64,000 bases of DNA from Lineus longissimus (GCF_910592395.1 NC_088308.1:5783001-5847000), one strand, 5' to 3'; positions 47,386 to 60,900 are shown, counted from the stretch's first letter. Numbers and translations: made by a program. Notes: generated by a model not told the origin, from the sequence alone.

Positions 47386-47884
47386 AACCTCTCTTATAAT
47401 ATTATGTGTTGTCTTTTTCCTATGCATTGTACAGCGTAGCGGATCGAGGCTTCGCGCCAAGTCGTCTCCAGCTTTCGGAAATTAGTTTTACTATTTGTCG
47501 GGAGATGGAGACCATGTGCAAATTGAAAGAATCCGAAGCAGGGGAGAATATTGATATCCTGGTCTGTCCCATATCTCGATTGATAAACAAAGTCAACATT
47601 GATTCTTATATTTATAGATTTTTTCTGTGAAATGAAAATGATTGAATCGAGGAAGTGTCGAACGTGGTGACGTCGTCTGCTGCCAGAGGAATGTGAACTA
47701 TGACACATATTCATCCCCCAATGAATGAGCAATACTCGTCCCCCCAATGAGCAATTGACAAGAAGAGTATGGTTTATCACACATTGCGTCAAATGAAATG
47801 TCAGAACATCAAATATCGTCGACCCACTGTCAGCCCACATATAAACGCAAGTCTTCCTAAGTTTAACTTTTAACTGCCACTTAC

Positions 47885-47905
47885 CATGGAGGTAATACCT
47901 CCATG
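47885..47905. repeat. Short palindrome CATGGAGGTA-a-TACCTCCATG
   Basis: Ten-base arms are separated by one base. The arms are the same as the outer part of the 38-bp palindrome at 13487-13524. Confidence 0.85.
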
Positions 47906-48441
47906 CACTTACTAAGGGCCAAGGGACCACGCACTTCACATCTCAGCGACAATTAGTTTGAAAGTTTAGAGCCAAGTCTAGCCCCTCCCCAGGTTTTAAT
48001 TTTTTTAAGGCTAATCTACTGGTGAGTGGTATAGCAGTCCCCCTCCCCCCCCCCCCCCCCCCACACCACCCCCCGAAAATGTGTCTCAGACACTTTTTTC
48101 CCGGGGACATTTTCTGCTTCTACTCCGGTCCGGAGTAACTTCGGCTGATCTTGGCACTCACTCTTCATATTATGCAAATTTCGGTTACAAGTTCCTTTAA
48201 TTACCCAGTGCTAAAGGGTGTGGTCAAAAATAAGATAATCCTGACGTCACCGGAAGTGCGGGGTTATAGCTCATTCCGGATATGCATAGACAGCACAGCG
48301 TACACAATATATCCTACAAATGTACAGTGTGGTGTAAGTAAGAAGATGCGGCTCCATAAAAACTAGCATTTTGGGATGTTTACAACTAATCTAAGGATAT
48401 ATTTCTGTTTTCTGTGATCTCATAAAAGACTTTGAAGCACG

Positions 48442-48715
48442 ATGGCCGCAAAGGATACAATGGATCAGTGTTCATTCGTGCTAAAAACGTTTGTTTTGGT
48501 GGGGATCTTATTCGTCGGGAGTTGCGTACACTACGCCGATGCTGTTTCAGATGGGACCAACAGTTCGTCAGCCGCGACTGGCAGCGGTGCTCAGGGAGAT
48601 GAGGACCTCTCACCCCTAGAAAAAGGAACACAACCTTTATTTTTCGTCACCAATTTCTTCCTGAATTCAATACTACAGCCGAACACTAGTGGGATACCCA
48701 TAAACTTTGCAGTTG
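48442..48715 (+). CDS. First exon of an unidentified secreted or membrane protein gene
   Basis: The ATG at 48442 is in a strong context (GCACGATGGCC). The exon encodes a cytoplasmic stub and a hydrophobic stretch, FVLKTFVLVGILFVGSCV (about residues 12-29). That reads as a signal peptide with likely cleavage near ADA. A Ser/Thr/Gly-rich linker with an NSS sequon follows, then a hydrophobic LFFVTNFFLNSIL segment and QPNTSG. The donor GTTG|GTGAGTG ends it in phase 1; the frame stops soon after if unspliced. The hydrophobic-then-QPN pattern faintly recalls prominin N-termini, but this is a weak inference. I could not find the following exon with confidence. Confidence 0.6.
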
Positions 48716-51520
48716 GTGAGTGTGTATGCTGTAGTGTATTCTAGTGTATTGAAACATTGTATACCGATAGTATTACAGGGTGGTCCAGCAAAAATATAGT
48801 ATAATAGATAATATAGTCTAGTACAAAGACTTGTGGTACAACACTCATGCTCGTCGTTTGAGGACTCTCGACAACCCATGGCTGGGTCCCGCACAACTAT
48901 GCATTGTGTTTGCGTTGTACTAGCTGGTGTGTTGTGAACTATAGCTGTTAAAATTTTATAGCCAATTTTTCAACAGAACCTTACTGGAAAATTGCACATT
49001 GCACACCTGATATAAAGTGTTTGTTGTGATATATAGGCCTATGTGTGTAGATATATACATATATATATTGTCATTGAAGTGTCAAGTTTGCCTTTAAATA
49101 CTGTGAAACCTTCTTTGTAATGAGCATGCAGTCACCTCTGTCTGTTAGCAGGACCCTCTCTGAATTTTGTTCCAAATAGGGATTTCTATACGATTTGACC
49201 TCTTTAATCTGGACTCCCCTCTCTAAAGAAACGTATGTCAGTCCCGTTCTACTGTATAATGGTTTGCTGTAACCCTCCCTGATCCTGCCAATTGAAGTAC
49301 ATGAACCCTTGCCCTAACCAAGTTAGTTTTATTGTTCAAGACAGCCTTGCATGGCAGGCCAAGTTATCTAAATGACCAAGGGGCAAATCAATCACTAGAT
49401 TGTTAGGATCCCAGTCAAGTTCAGGGTGGTGCCAGCCAAAGTACTTGAATATTGTGTACTTGCAATATAATAATCTTGATTGTACAAGTATGTCAAAACT
49501 GGTTCTTATTCCATGGCTTGTGTCTGGCGGGTGCACAGTCTTTCACTTGAGTTATATATGACATAAGTACATGAAGTATCAGTACACTATGTTATACATG
49601 TATAAGGCCCTAAAAAAATTATATAGCAGTTTATAACTTATTTACAATGTACCAGAGAGGGTTTTTGCTGAAGAATTCTGTCGGAAGGAGTGAAAGATCA
49701 TTATTGCAAGGTTTTTAGCTTAAAAAAGTTAAAGGCCATTGGAAAGTGAAAGATGAAAGGCTACAACATTAGTTACGTACAGAAACCCATAATAATCCTT
49801 TGAGGATCAAGATATTGTGACCTTTTATTGACCAAATGTTGCCAGTGGTAGTTGATGCATTTCCAATGTCCTGGTTGCCCAGGGTTGCAGCTTTTATGGA
49901 TTTCCCTGTTTGATGTTAAGAGTAGGTGCCTTCATGACCTTCAGTAACTCATGTATCCATTGGCAACAGTATTTCCTGAGAAGATGCGTCCTTGAACCTC
50001 ATTCTACCAGCAGTAAATTCTACATTGTGGACACGATTATGGATAGTCTACATAACATGTATCTACATAACATGTATATGCACAGCTGGTGTAATGTTCT
50101 TGCTGCCTTCATGTAGAATGTATCCTTCTTCGTTGACATCACCCTTTGATCCGTCATCTCTCAAATTGAGCCCCTCGCTGTACACATCGTCCATGTCCAA
50201 TAAGGCTGGTTTGACTTATTGATATAGAGGTATCCAATGGTGACAGCTTCTCTGATGCCAGGACCAATGAGTGCTTGCTTCTTCCTACACCAGACACTCT
50301 GCTTTCTTCATACTTAGTTTATTTATACAACGGGTCCCAATGGAGTCTGTATCCATTCCATATCGGAAAATTCTCACTTAAGACTTGCTGTTCGATATCT
50401 ATTTGCAGCTCATGTTACAACTACACAGAAAGAGCTTCTTGGTTCTATGGATAATTGACTTGATGCATTTGAAATTATCTATCAATTTAGCGTGTTTGCT
50501 ATGGTTTTCAGATGGTTTCCGATATTCTTTTGTTTGTCGGTGATGGTTTGGAAATCGTATCACTCCATACATCTCGACTTTTTGGCCATCTTTCTCGATA
50601 GTTGAGACTTGCAGGCACTGGAAGTGGTGCACGTAAAACTTCGCTATAAAACTAGACTTGCTATAGTGCAATGTATATTTAGTCAACTCTTGTGCCTCAC
50701 TATTTAGCAGTGCACAGAAAAGCTTGTCATTTGAAATGGCCCTGCTGATGTCCATGTCACTGTCTAAGTATATTTATACGCCTGCATTCATATTCATCGG
50801 CATGGAAATTGAATGAAATTATCACTTCAAGTCAGTGTTAATTCTTGGGAGGAGCCCTATTTTCCTGGCCTTAAATATAAACCATCAAAGACCACAATAT
50901 GGATTTATGGTCCCCATGGTAACACAAACTGATACTGAGCACGTCAGTTTTTGTGTACATAAGCATGTACATGTATTTTCTAGTAATTATTGGTTCAGGG
51001 AATTTGAGCTGCTATCATACGAAACTGCTGATAATCTTGAACTTCAAGGGGGTTCAACTTGGGCACACCCAGTGCATCCTAGAAATCTGGATACCTAGGC
51101 TATATGCACATTGGCCACCACACCCTTCAGAAGTGAGATTTTTTGTGGTGAAGCTGCTGTTTGATAATTTGCCTTGGATATCATCTACATTTTATCATTA
51201 GTCTCCGTCAACCTACGTATGTAGGGTTGAAAGGAGACTCTTGGTTTAGCTAGGCAAATTCCCCCAATTTATAACCCCGTTCCATGTGACTACGGTGTAT
51301 GCAATGCACTATGTATATCATTAGTGATTGGAGAACCCAGGTGGATTCGTGTTCGCGAAGTTTAGGGAAAACTGGACATTAAGTAAATCAAATAGTATAA
51401 TGAGTTGTTTATCGAAACATCAAAGGTGTGCAGTGCGAATTTTCAGAATTATTTAGCGAGCAATAACGACATATTTTAGGGGACGAGACAGCCGTTTGGC
51501 GATGGGTCGTGAAAATTTGA
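48716..51520. other. Probable intron of the 48.4 kb gene, no exon seen
   Basis: No coding exon is supported on either strand. A 118-codon minus-strand frame (50755-50399) is unidentified and lacks splice support. A (TA)-rich patch occurs near 49035-49070. Confidence 0.4.
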
Positions 51521-51648
51521 TCCGCCATTACACAATCTCCAAACGAGACGTATTATGCGACCATATTCCCTGCCAATTTCGATTTCCGCCATTGCACATT
51601 CTCCAAATGAGACGTATTATGCGACCATATTCCCTGCCAATTTCGATA
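51521..51648 (+). repeat. Tandem duplication, unit 64 bp
   Basis: Two units starting TCCGCCATT(A/G)CACA lie side by side and share ATGAGACGTATTATGCGACC-type sequence with only a few differences. Confidence 0.9.
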
Positions 51649-51972
51649 GCTTCCATGTTGGACAGGAAGTGGCCCGTGGAAATGGACTGAAAATGGCCGC
51701 AATTGATCAATTCGTACTTAAGAGCAACGATTACAGGAACACACTTGCTTTGACATAAATTGAAATCTTCTATGATTCATTGTTGTTATAAGTTATTCTT
51801 GCTACAAACAAATTTTCGCGGCAACAATAGTGGTCAATACAGGCAGGGCCTTGGAGCGAGGCGACGGCGTTGATAAGACGATCAAGTTCCGGTCATGCGC
51901 AAGTCGCATGTGCAGAATAGTGTTTAAGGCACATGTGAACCACAACATCACCATCGCTGCTATCCCAACACC

Positions 51973-52894
51973 GGCGGGCAGAAAATGCATGCTGCATACA
52001 GTCTGCAGACTGGGGGTTTTCTCATGAGTCAATAGAATCTAAGGTTTGGAATTAGGGGACCATATCAGTAGTTGCTTTGCGCCAACTTTTTTTCAAAGTT
52101 TGTTTTCTTATATTTGAATTACCTGTGAATCATCTTGCAGGAAGATTTTTTTGGGTGTGCATAACAGATGACGTACTTGATACAGAACATGTATATTGTA
52201 TCGGCCTGGTGCCTCGTGCGCCTGGTTGATTGGCCGGCAAGGTTGGGTTCGTTTCAAAGGCAGGATTTCATGATAAAAAGTGCTGAATGATATGGGTAAA
52301 TATAATTAAAGATAACAGAATGAAGAAACCCAGGGAACAGAAAACCATTGTATATCAAACACCCACCTTGACAGTTCTCCTCTGTCTCTTGATGTTAAGT
52401 GAAAATACCGGCCTCTTTGACATTCTAAACAGGTGTTGTTAGGCCAAATAAAAATTTTTTCAGGCAAATGTTTATTACTACAGTCCTGGTCACAAGATAC
52501 ATCCTAGCTGATTAGCATCATGTAGGCCGTACGTGCTAAATCCGTGCGAGTCACACATACATGTAGCGTGCCAGTGGATGCACTTGGTTCACAGTTAAAT
52601 GAATTTAGGCCTACACCCCAACTCGTGGTGTATCGCGAAGCCTGTTTGCACAACGGCCTAGATAATCTTTGTTCTACCGTTTGGCATATACCTGAAATGG
52701 CCTCTTATTTTTTAGTGTGAAAATCACATGGCAACTGTTGAGATGGTCCCCTAATTCCAGATCTTAATTTTAATACAGAAGTTGGCTGAAAGCAACTGCT
52801 GATATGGTCCCCTAATTCCAGACCTTAGATTCTATTGACTCATTAGAAAACCCCCAGTCTGCAGACGGTATGCAGCATGCATTTTCTGCCCGCC
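51973..52894. mobile_element. Element or segment with inverted arms of about 115 bp
   Basis: The left arm (51973-52087) and right arm (52780-52894) are reverse complements over GGCGGGCAGAAAATGCATGC, GTCTGCAGACTGGGGGTTTT, CAATAGAATCTAAGGT and GGGGACCATATCAG. A second copy of the ATGGTCCCCTAATTCCAGA phrase sits just inside the right arm at 52743-52761. About 690 bp lies between the arms, with no transposase. Flanking target duplications are not evident, so the boundaries are uncertain. Confidence 0.7.
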
Positions 52895-55040
52895 GATCCC
52901 AACACAGCGTTAACACAGCAGCAACATAAACCCAATGCAAACCTTGCCAGCGAAGACAATTCTCATACAAAGGTCTACAAACCAGTAACCCAACTTTTAA
53001 TCTCCAACTATGTATATATGTATACATCTATTTTCCCAATAAACTTTTAACCAAAACATACTGCCTCCTCCACTTCCTCAACAAAGCACCCCACAGTTGA
53101 CGGAGACTCCAGAGTCTGCCTGCAGACTCAACCGACAATTCTAGTTTTGACATGCCACAACTTATGCTAAATGAGAACACACCTGAACGTTTTTGAAAAG
53201 TTATTTTTCTATGCATCTATGTCATTTGTTTGTATTTATGTACCATCTGTTGACAGCTCCAGTCGGTACCAAATAGAATGTAAACAGTCCATGGTTAGAA
53301 TAGAAGGTTCAACCATGGCCAACGACATAACTGAACATATCCCATTGCAAAATGTCAAATTGGCATCTGTTGGTGTCGTCATTATGATTTTCAGCTTTTG
53401 GGCATTCTAAAACAGATTCACTCAACAGGGGACCTTTCAAAAGCTCCAATGTAATCAAGAATCCTATGAAATATTCATATATTCGTTTGAGTGTTCCATC
53501 TATTGGTTTTTGAACATATTCACATTCTCGAGCTCCAATTTGCTATTGGTATTATTCTGATGATGATGAGTTCATTTGGTACATTTCAATAATGTTTTCT
53601 AATTGGGAGAGGGTGGTTGCTATGTGAGAAAAATCACAAGCAAATCATACCCTCATTGCCCTCATGATTGGCATCATATGCATATTCACAAGTTTTCATT
53701 GCAAACTAGCTGACACAATGAGCATTTTCATCACAGCTGATTTCACATGTATGATGGAAATGCATGATCAGCTCTCGGTGCAAGTCTGCATGATATCCCT
53801 CATCCTGAGGAAATCACGGGTTAATGTTCGCTCCTCCAGCCCTGCACACAATCTCCCGAGATATTCGCCCACATTTGGTGAGTGTCTGGAGGACAGATTT
53901 GCTGCTTCTGCAGAGATATTTTTCAGTGATGGTGTATTCCAATAGAGAGCCTATTCCTTTTGAATAACTCTTTTGATAAATCCACCTTTAATCATCATTG
54001 AGAATCAAATGACAATGTCATTCCTAGAAGGTATAGGTATAGGTCAGTGTACTCTAAAAGGCTTTCATATGTCAACCAAAGTGTTCCATTATTTGAACTA
54101 TTTGGAGTACTTCTATCTGAGTGTGTTCTTTGGGTGGAGATGTTATTCACTTTGGTTGTAAAAACAGGACGGGAGACCGATGACGTTACTGCAGGCCTAT
54201 ATTTCCATTTGTTGTCAGCGATTGGCAGAAATGAATTATCAAAACGCCATATTGAGTAGGAGTACAACAATTTGAATACAATCGAACCTGGTTTATTGGG
54301 AATGCTTATGAGTCGGCCCTGTTCTTTGTTGAAAGTGTCACTCAGCTGGTACACAAAATATATGGGGTCTGCGATTGTTACAAAGCAAATGTTTGTACAT
54401 GTATGATGGTCATGTAATTTATAAACGAGAGATCATGGGACATACATAATACTTCTAGCTCTCTTGAGATTCCTAGATTTTAGATACTGGGTGGGGCTGT
54501 TTTCTTTTCAAGTGTGACCAAAACGCGTGTGACTCTTTCAATGTGGGCCTCATGATGTTTGAAAACAATCGGTCAATAAAACATGCTTAGTTCTTGACGT
54601 CACACACTTACTGTGTACGTATGAATTTATTGACATAATGTCTGTGCTCAGTGTACATCCTGCTATGTTATATCCAGAAAGACACATAGGGCTGACCATT
54701 GATAATTGCTGTTATTGAATACATAATGCTACTTTTGTTGATTTTTACTGATATCCTGGAGTTTGATACATTTAAGACCAATGCCGGATAGAATGATAAT
54801 TGGGGTCATTGATAGGCCAGGGATGTTTCTTTCAGTGAACACTGTGTATATGACTTTAAAAAAAGTATATTCTCCACTATACTGTAGACCTGTTCCTGTT
54901 CATAATCCCCCCATTTGCTTTCTTCTGTTGAGTTTTGTTCTCATGTGAACACATGATCAGCCGAAAAGTTAGAGTTAACTGTATTTTGCCATTTACCCAA
55001 TGTTCCATTCCGTATATTCCAACGTTTTGGTTAGTCATAA
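52895..55040. other. Non-coding stretch, no gene seen
   Basis: No exon or structured repeat could be supported. The open frames are short and of random composition. Confidence 0.4.
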
Positions 55041-55481
55041 GGCCCTTTTCCACTACCGCACAATCTGTCCCTGTTCAACTGTGCCGTGCTCGGTCCGGAT
55101 CCGGCCCACTTGTTTTGTACCATTTCCATTGCGCGCAATAATATCCAGGCCAAATTCTGGTGTCCACATCGGCCGCTGTCAGCAGCGCTACTCTCCTATT
55201 TTTGGAGTTAGGAATGTAAGTAAAATTCTCTAAAGATGGCAGCGAGCATGCGCACTATTACTCAGATAAGTGGGCCCGGCCCAGTTCGCGTTTCCACTGC
55301 TCATTTTTATTGCCGAACCGTGCTCGACCCGGGTCGAGCTCACGTCCTTTTGGGGGGGTTCGGCCCACATGGAAATGGCACCGTGCCGAGCCCGGTCGAC
55401 CCATTTCCATTACACTTTTTTTAACCGAGCCGTGCTCGACCCGGGTCAAGGCCCGGCAATTTTTGATAGTGGAAAAGGGGC
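55041..55481. mobile_element. 441-bp inverted-terminal element
   Basis: The ends are GGCCCTTTTCCACTA and TAGTGGAAAAGGGGC, a 15-bp inverted repeat with one mismatch. The interior is GC-rich, with repeated CCGTGCTCGACCCGGGTC and ATTTCCAT phrases in both orientations. The flanks are TAA on the left and TAT on the right, which could be a diverged 3-bp target as used by PIF/Harbinger elements. The superfamily is an inference. Short Arg/Pro-rich frames here are artefacts. Confidence 0.7.
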
Positions 55482-56711
55482 TATTGGGTGCTAGCTAACC
55501 AAATTACTTGTAAATAGGGTGAATGAGCCAGGAGCTATATATAACAAGATTTCCCTGTCTTCTGACCTAATGAATGGCACGTGATATCAAGTTTTACTCC
55601 TAACCCTTTCTGGCCCAAAATGTCTTTCAAAGGAAGGTCGGTTTAAAACAAGGAAGAATGTTCCATTGTTGCAATTTTCGACACTGCATTTAAAATGATT
55701 TGCCACAAACCCCTCCACAATCCTTGTTTAAGGCTGCATATGATTTTTGCCGGTGCGAGAGTTAGTCTAAAACCTCAATCAATTATCGCTTTAAATAGTT
55801 ATTGAAATGTTGCTGCTTGAATCTACGTGTAACCCTTGTCACATAACATGTCGATAAACTCATTGTCCCAGCCCATCTCACCTTTGGAAACTTCATGAGG
55901 ACAGCGCTATGAAATTGTTTGGAGAGACAGTGGTCGTGTGAACCGCAGACAACAGCTTGTCTGGATCAGAATATGGTTTGTGTTGTAGCAGGCGAGGTGC
56001 TTGCGAACGCTTGGATCAGCTCCATGATCCAGTACCTTATGAATAATTCACTGACCTATATTCTCATGACATGGGAAAGCTTTCTGACTATCTGAGTGAT
56101 GATACTGGGTTAGGCTGTAACCATGACATTATTAAGTACATGTAGCTAAGTTGCACGATGGTCAGTGCAAGTACCTGCGACAAGTGATAACACCAGCAGC
56201 TATGATCAACATCAAATCAAGCGCTGATCTGTTTTAACTGCAGATGGGAGATTGTTTTATGAGATATAGCAGTGATAACGGTTTCGTTGTGTGAGAAGCA
56301 GGTTATCATAGTCATTGTTTGCTGATCCATTCTTTGGTACTATGACGGGCATAATGGCCTGGAAACACTATGTCAGCAACCATCAGGTGTTTCAGTGTCT
56401 GCGTTCTGTGCCTGCACATTGTGAATCACGCAGCAGATCAATCCTCTCTACTCTGATTCATACTGAGAACAAAAAACTGACTTCATATTACGCTTTTGTG
56501 TACTACGACACCAATGAACCATGCTTCTCCTCTCCTGGCTTTCATTTTAAGTTTTTCCGACCTGAAATTCGTTGCAGGCGTAACGGAAGGTGGGGAAAGA
56601 TGGGCTGTTGGAGTGGCACAATGGCAACTTCAGTGCCTGTCACCTCTGTCATGTCTGTGAGAAATGACTTGTTACATTTTTAAAGACACGCTAAAACTCA
56701 TCCAGGTCTAT
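55482..56711. other. Non-coding stretch, no gene seen
   Basis: A 122-codon plus-strand frame (56315-56683) directly precedes the family M element. It has no recognisable domain or splice sites that would tie it to the gene at 48.4 kb. Confidence 0.35.
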
Positions 56712-57121
56712 AGCCGCACTTACACCACCTGAAAATGGACCACCAATCTTGGTTCGGGAACCAATGCCGCACCATCGAAAATCCACCAAGCGCTTACACC
56801 AGCGCTGCAGCTAGTTATAAAATCCGGCTACAGATGGCGCGCAAACAATAAGCAGAACGCGGAAAGCCTTGGCAGAAAGCGCCATTCCGAAAGCGCCGCC
56901 TGGAGCCGAACCATCTAACTAGCTAATTGCCGATCCATTTGCGCGTACACCACGACAAAGCCGAGCTTTTAACAAGCCGGGCGAATTTGGACCATCAAGC
57001 TTGATGGGACAAATTCGCTCGGCAATTTGTATCGGCAATGGATTGCCGAACCAATTTGTCGCGGCAATGTGGTGGTGTAAGTGCAATTGGTCCACCAATA
57101 TTTCATGGTGTAAGCGCAGCT
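56712..57121 (-). mobile_element. 410-bp inverted-repeat element, family M copy 3
   Basis: Full-length copy in the same orientation as copy 2, starting AGCCGCACTTACACCACC and ending GGTGTAAGCGCAGCT. It is flanked by TAT on both sides (56709-56711 and 57122-57124). Because copies 1 and 2 are flanked by ATT, the flanks here support a true 3-bp target duplication and fix the element ends. Confidence 0.92.
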
Positions 57122-57343
57122 TATGACTCCACCGTCTATACAGAATGTAAATTCAAGTGCAATATGTATGTACTAAGGGTGAAGCAAACAGCAATAACAT
57201 TTCTTATCTATAAACAACTTGATATTTGGTAAACAATCGGTTTGTCATGTTCGTATCAGTTCTTCATAACTAAGTGCATTAAATAGGTCGACATTTTCTT
57301 CCCGTGATTGGGAAATATCAATTATGGACCCGATTGTCATGTT

Positions 57344-57360
57344 TTAAAGGGACAATATCA
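57344..57360 (+). repeat. Remnant end of a TTAA-type element
   Basis: TTAAAGGGACAATAT matches the inverted right end of element A (38106-38124) for 15 bases and then diverges. Probably a solo or truncated end. Confidence 0.45.
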
Positions 57361-57875
57361 TTTTAAAGGATCCTGAGTGTCATGTGTGCATTGTTCCGAT
57401 TGTCTTTGTCAGTTATGCTCATGAACTTAGATTTGGTAATCAGGATGGGGTGCAGTCGAGCTTTGTCCGTGTTTTAAACGTGTGCAAAGCTTCTAAAAAG
57501 ATAACATTATGACAATATCGCCCACCAGCACTGAGTGAGAAGAAGGCCTTTGATATTGTATAGTCTACCCATTTCACATTGGCACTGCATGTGTTATTGT
57601 GGTGTGTGTAGGCCAAAAACTTCCTTCTTGATATGGCTTTGAGATAAGCCTATACACTTGTTCGTAGAGCTGATTATTCTACCATTGAATAGTTACATGT
57701 ATTAGTCACAAGTCCCAGTTAAATCACTGGTGAATAAGCACAGTCAAATATGGCATTAGCTCAACTCACTTTTGATGAGAGTCCGCTTTAATACCAACAA
57801 ACATGTATACAGGATATTCTTCAGTCCTTTCATATGCCAGGCGGCTGGGAACCTCGAGTTGTGTGCCCCAAACCT

Positions 57876-57921
57876 TGCCAAAGAATTGGCCTTAGTACTA
57901 AGGCCAAGCAATTCTTTGGCA
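57876..57921. repeat. 46-bp interrupted palindrome
   Basis: Outer arms TGCCAAAGAATT / AATTCTTTGGCA enclose a perfect 18-bp palindrome GGCCTTAGTACTAAGGCC plus a four-base asymmetry. Confidence 0.85.
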
Positions 57922-60900
57922 TATATATGGTGGTGCCCAAAGACAGTTATTCATTTGCTCATAGTATTCAGCAGCCTTGACTCATCAGCATTCACTGCAT
58001 AAACCAGAACTTGGCAGCATCCCGGTTAAATTTCATCACACATTTTAATGAAGGGATAAATGGATTAAATACAGATCACCGCAGAGCTTTTCTACAGATC
58101 TTAGACTCAATAAAAAAACGATTGTAGAATCCTCTCAATCCCTCAGTGCAGTTTATAGTCAATCTCTGTGCTAGGCTGCCATGCATGCCATAATGCATCA
58201 TTCTGTATCATGGTCTCATGTCCTTGAACATTTTCTTGATAAACCCTCAAATATTATTGCTCGTCCATCTTTGAACCCTGACGTATCCCCGACGTGTCCT
58301 GAATATAAATGAAATCTTGAAGTGAAGCTGTCTTAGATTCAAAGTCGATAAACATCAGGGAAGATTGAGTGTTGTCAAAATGAGAACTCATGAGAAAAGT
58401 AGTGTGGACTTTATTGATTCCTACGGGAAGAGGAAGAGAGTTTTATTATATCTTTCAATGAAGAGGAAGGCAACCCATTCAACTTGGTCTGATTGAGATG
58501 TTGGGAACTGGAAAGCAGTATGTTATATTGCTTAACCCGTGTTGGTTCCCAGGGTGGGACAGAATTGTGAGTGCTGTAAGTGATGAAGCCAGATAACGTT
58601 AACTGGATGCTGTAGCTGGTGCGGTGCCATTAGGTCTTGGCTGCTGGTGCTACCCCGGGCTTTTTTTCTCAAGGTCAGGACTGGAATAGAACTTGATCTG
58701 TTTCAAAGAAGAGATTTTCCCTCAGCAGACATTTGCCAACTTGTTAATATTCATGCTGACAGTCTCTTATACAAGGCATTGAGAAAGATACAGTCCATTT
58801 CAGCAGCAAATTCGTATGGCTGCTTCAAACTTGATGGCCAATACAAGGTGCTGAGTAGCAAGTTGTTAGGCAGCACACTATCCGGTCTCACTCTCATCTG
58901 CATGCTCTCGCTGGCCATGATTTAGTGGTGCGGTGGTACTGCTATGTCAGGCACACTATTGATCCGGGGTGCAGATTGCGTGGATTAGAGGTTGTCAGAG
59001 ATAGCAGCGAGGCCGATTCATCTCTTTTCTGAAGGCAGTTTGAGAGATGGCCAGAGAAGAGACAAATCTGCAGGAGATCTCATTCTACTGTTGTGCCATC
59101 ATAGTTGGCAGTTTTGCTGCTGACCTCCAACATCTCTCTAACATTGGAGGAGTATGCACTGAGGACGTATAGTGATGTCAAAGCCTTGGCGTTGAGCACC
59201 AAGATGGTTGACTGTGGTGGAGGTCCTTGTTGTCTGGCCAGCTACTGCTAAACACCCAAAGCCTGGTGGTCATTATTACATGGCATCTTCATCTGTTCCC
59301 TCCTAGTGACGTGCAAGGGAAGGAGTTACGGTATTGAAATGAACCCGTAATGCAGGGATGCCTGTAAAGGGGTTTAAAAATGACTTGTTTCCGCCCTTTG
59401 AGTACGATTTCGGAGGTTGCTATTAGCAGGTACTTACTCTGATGTACTGATGGTATGCATCCTAGCTGTACGTCAGCTATTGATTCTTCTACAGATCGGT
59501 CATAGCTGATGCAGCACACTTTCAAGTTACATTTGTATTTCAGTGTAGTGTACCTTCAATTTTGCAAGGGACACCGTAACATTGCACGTCATGCAAATGC
59601 TATCGCCTTGGGACATCGCATCATATTGATCGGAAGCACCTTCATGTTGGTCTGTGCTGGCATGATACTACAATATTTTGTGCCAGGAATACGAATTAGC
59701 ATGCTTACATTGCTGATTCGGTTACCTTGTTGGCTGAGCATTTATTTAGTCCTGAAAAAATGACCATTATTGACCACGTGGAGATGCTGTTTGCTGTTGG
59801 CCATCTATTTGCCATCGCCTTGTCCAATACATAATCTTACCTGGCAAAGGCCTACATGTAGGATCGGGAGTATAACTTCCTATGAATTGAAGCTAAAGTT
59901 AGTCTTGTTGGAATTAGTAGCTTGGAAAAGTAATTCACTCTATGATCTTGCTGCACCTTACCACGCAGTTCAACTTTAAAACCAATACTCTTTTGCTTAA
60001 ACTTCAGAAGAGGCTAATTAAGTTACACCGGGTGTGACTATTGATTTTGATCGAAAACCCATTACCTTGTTGATGATAAAGTCACACAAATTTGCTCTAC
60101 CACTGCCAGTATTTTCAGATTGCCGTAAATGCCTTGCATCCAACATGTCTGAGGTGTTGGCAATCAATACTTGGGTTGATTTCCCTGAACTTACATGTGT
60201 TTGCAGGTGTAAAATGTAGAATGAGAGGTATATGACTCAGTGTGTGGGTTTTTCATGGATTTCTGCCTGGCAGGTTCAGAGAGAACACACAGGTTTAACT
60301 CCCAAGTGCATGTCTGGCCAGTTTTTGTCGAATAGATTTCACTTTTGCACCATGTAAGAGCCTCTGGGTTCTGTGGGGATTAAAGATGTCCAACTTGTTT
60401 CAGAAATAAAATATTTGATATAATTGATAAATTAGTTATGATGACCAACGATGTCGATAAAATATTGTGCATAGAACTCGTTGAAGAAGCTTCCCATGTT
60501 GAACTGCCAGGGAAATGGATATCTCTGTCCTGGATCCTGTTGTGGATGTTGCAACAGAGCTCCCATCTGGGACGTCAGTAGATATCACCATGACCACACC
60601 AGCAATGGCATTACTAGCCATTGTAGCAGGAGACAGGGCGGCAAATTGGAAATATTGACCATTGCAACGACAAAAATCTCATTTGCTTTCTAATGGATCT
60701 GAGAGTCGGCTCGATTAGCCAAAAATCCATACCATGAGGTATTTGATCATTCTGATGCTCTCGATGAGGGCTTCACTCCAGTTAGTCTCGATCACCATTT
60801 TCATTTTGACGGAACGCGAGTCATGAGCTCATCAATGCAAAGATGCATCGATATTCCCCTCGTCATTTCCTTCAGTATTGCAGTGGTCTGCATGACCCTG

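Noticed and set aside
60436-60693. Overlapping frames near 60.5 kb, one with a DPVVDVATELPSG phrase
   Set aside because: Short, lacking a pyrimidine-rich acceptor, and not in a phase that can be tied to the exon at 48.4 kb.
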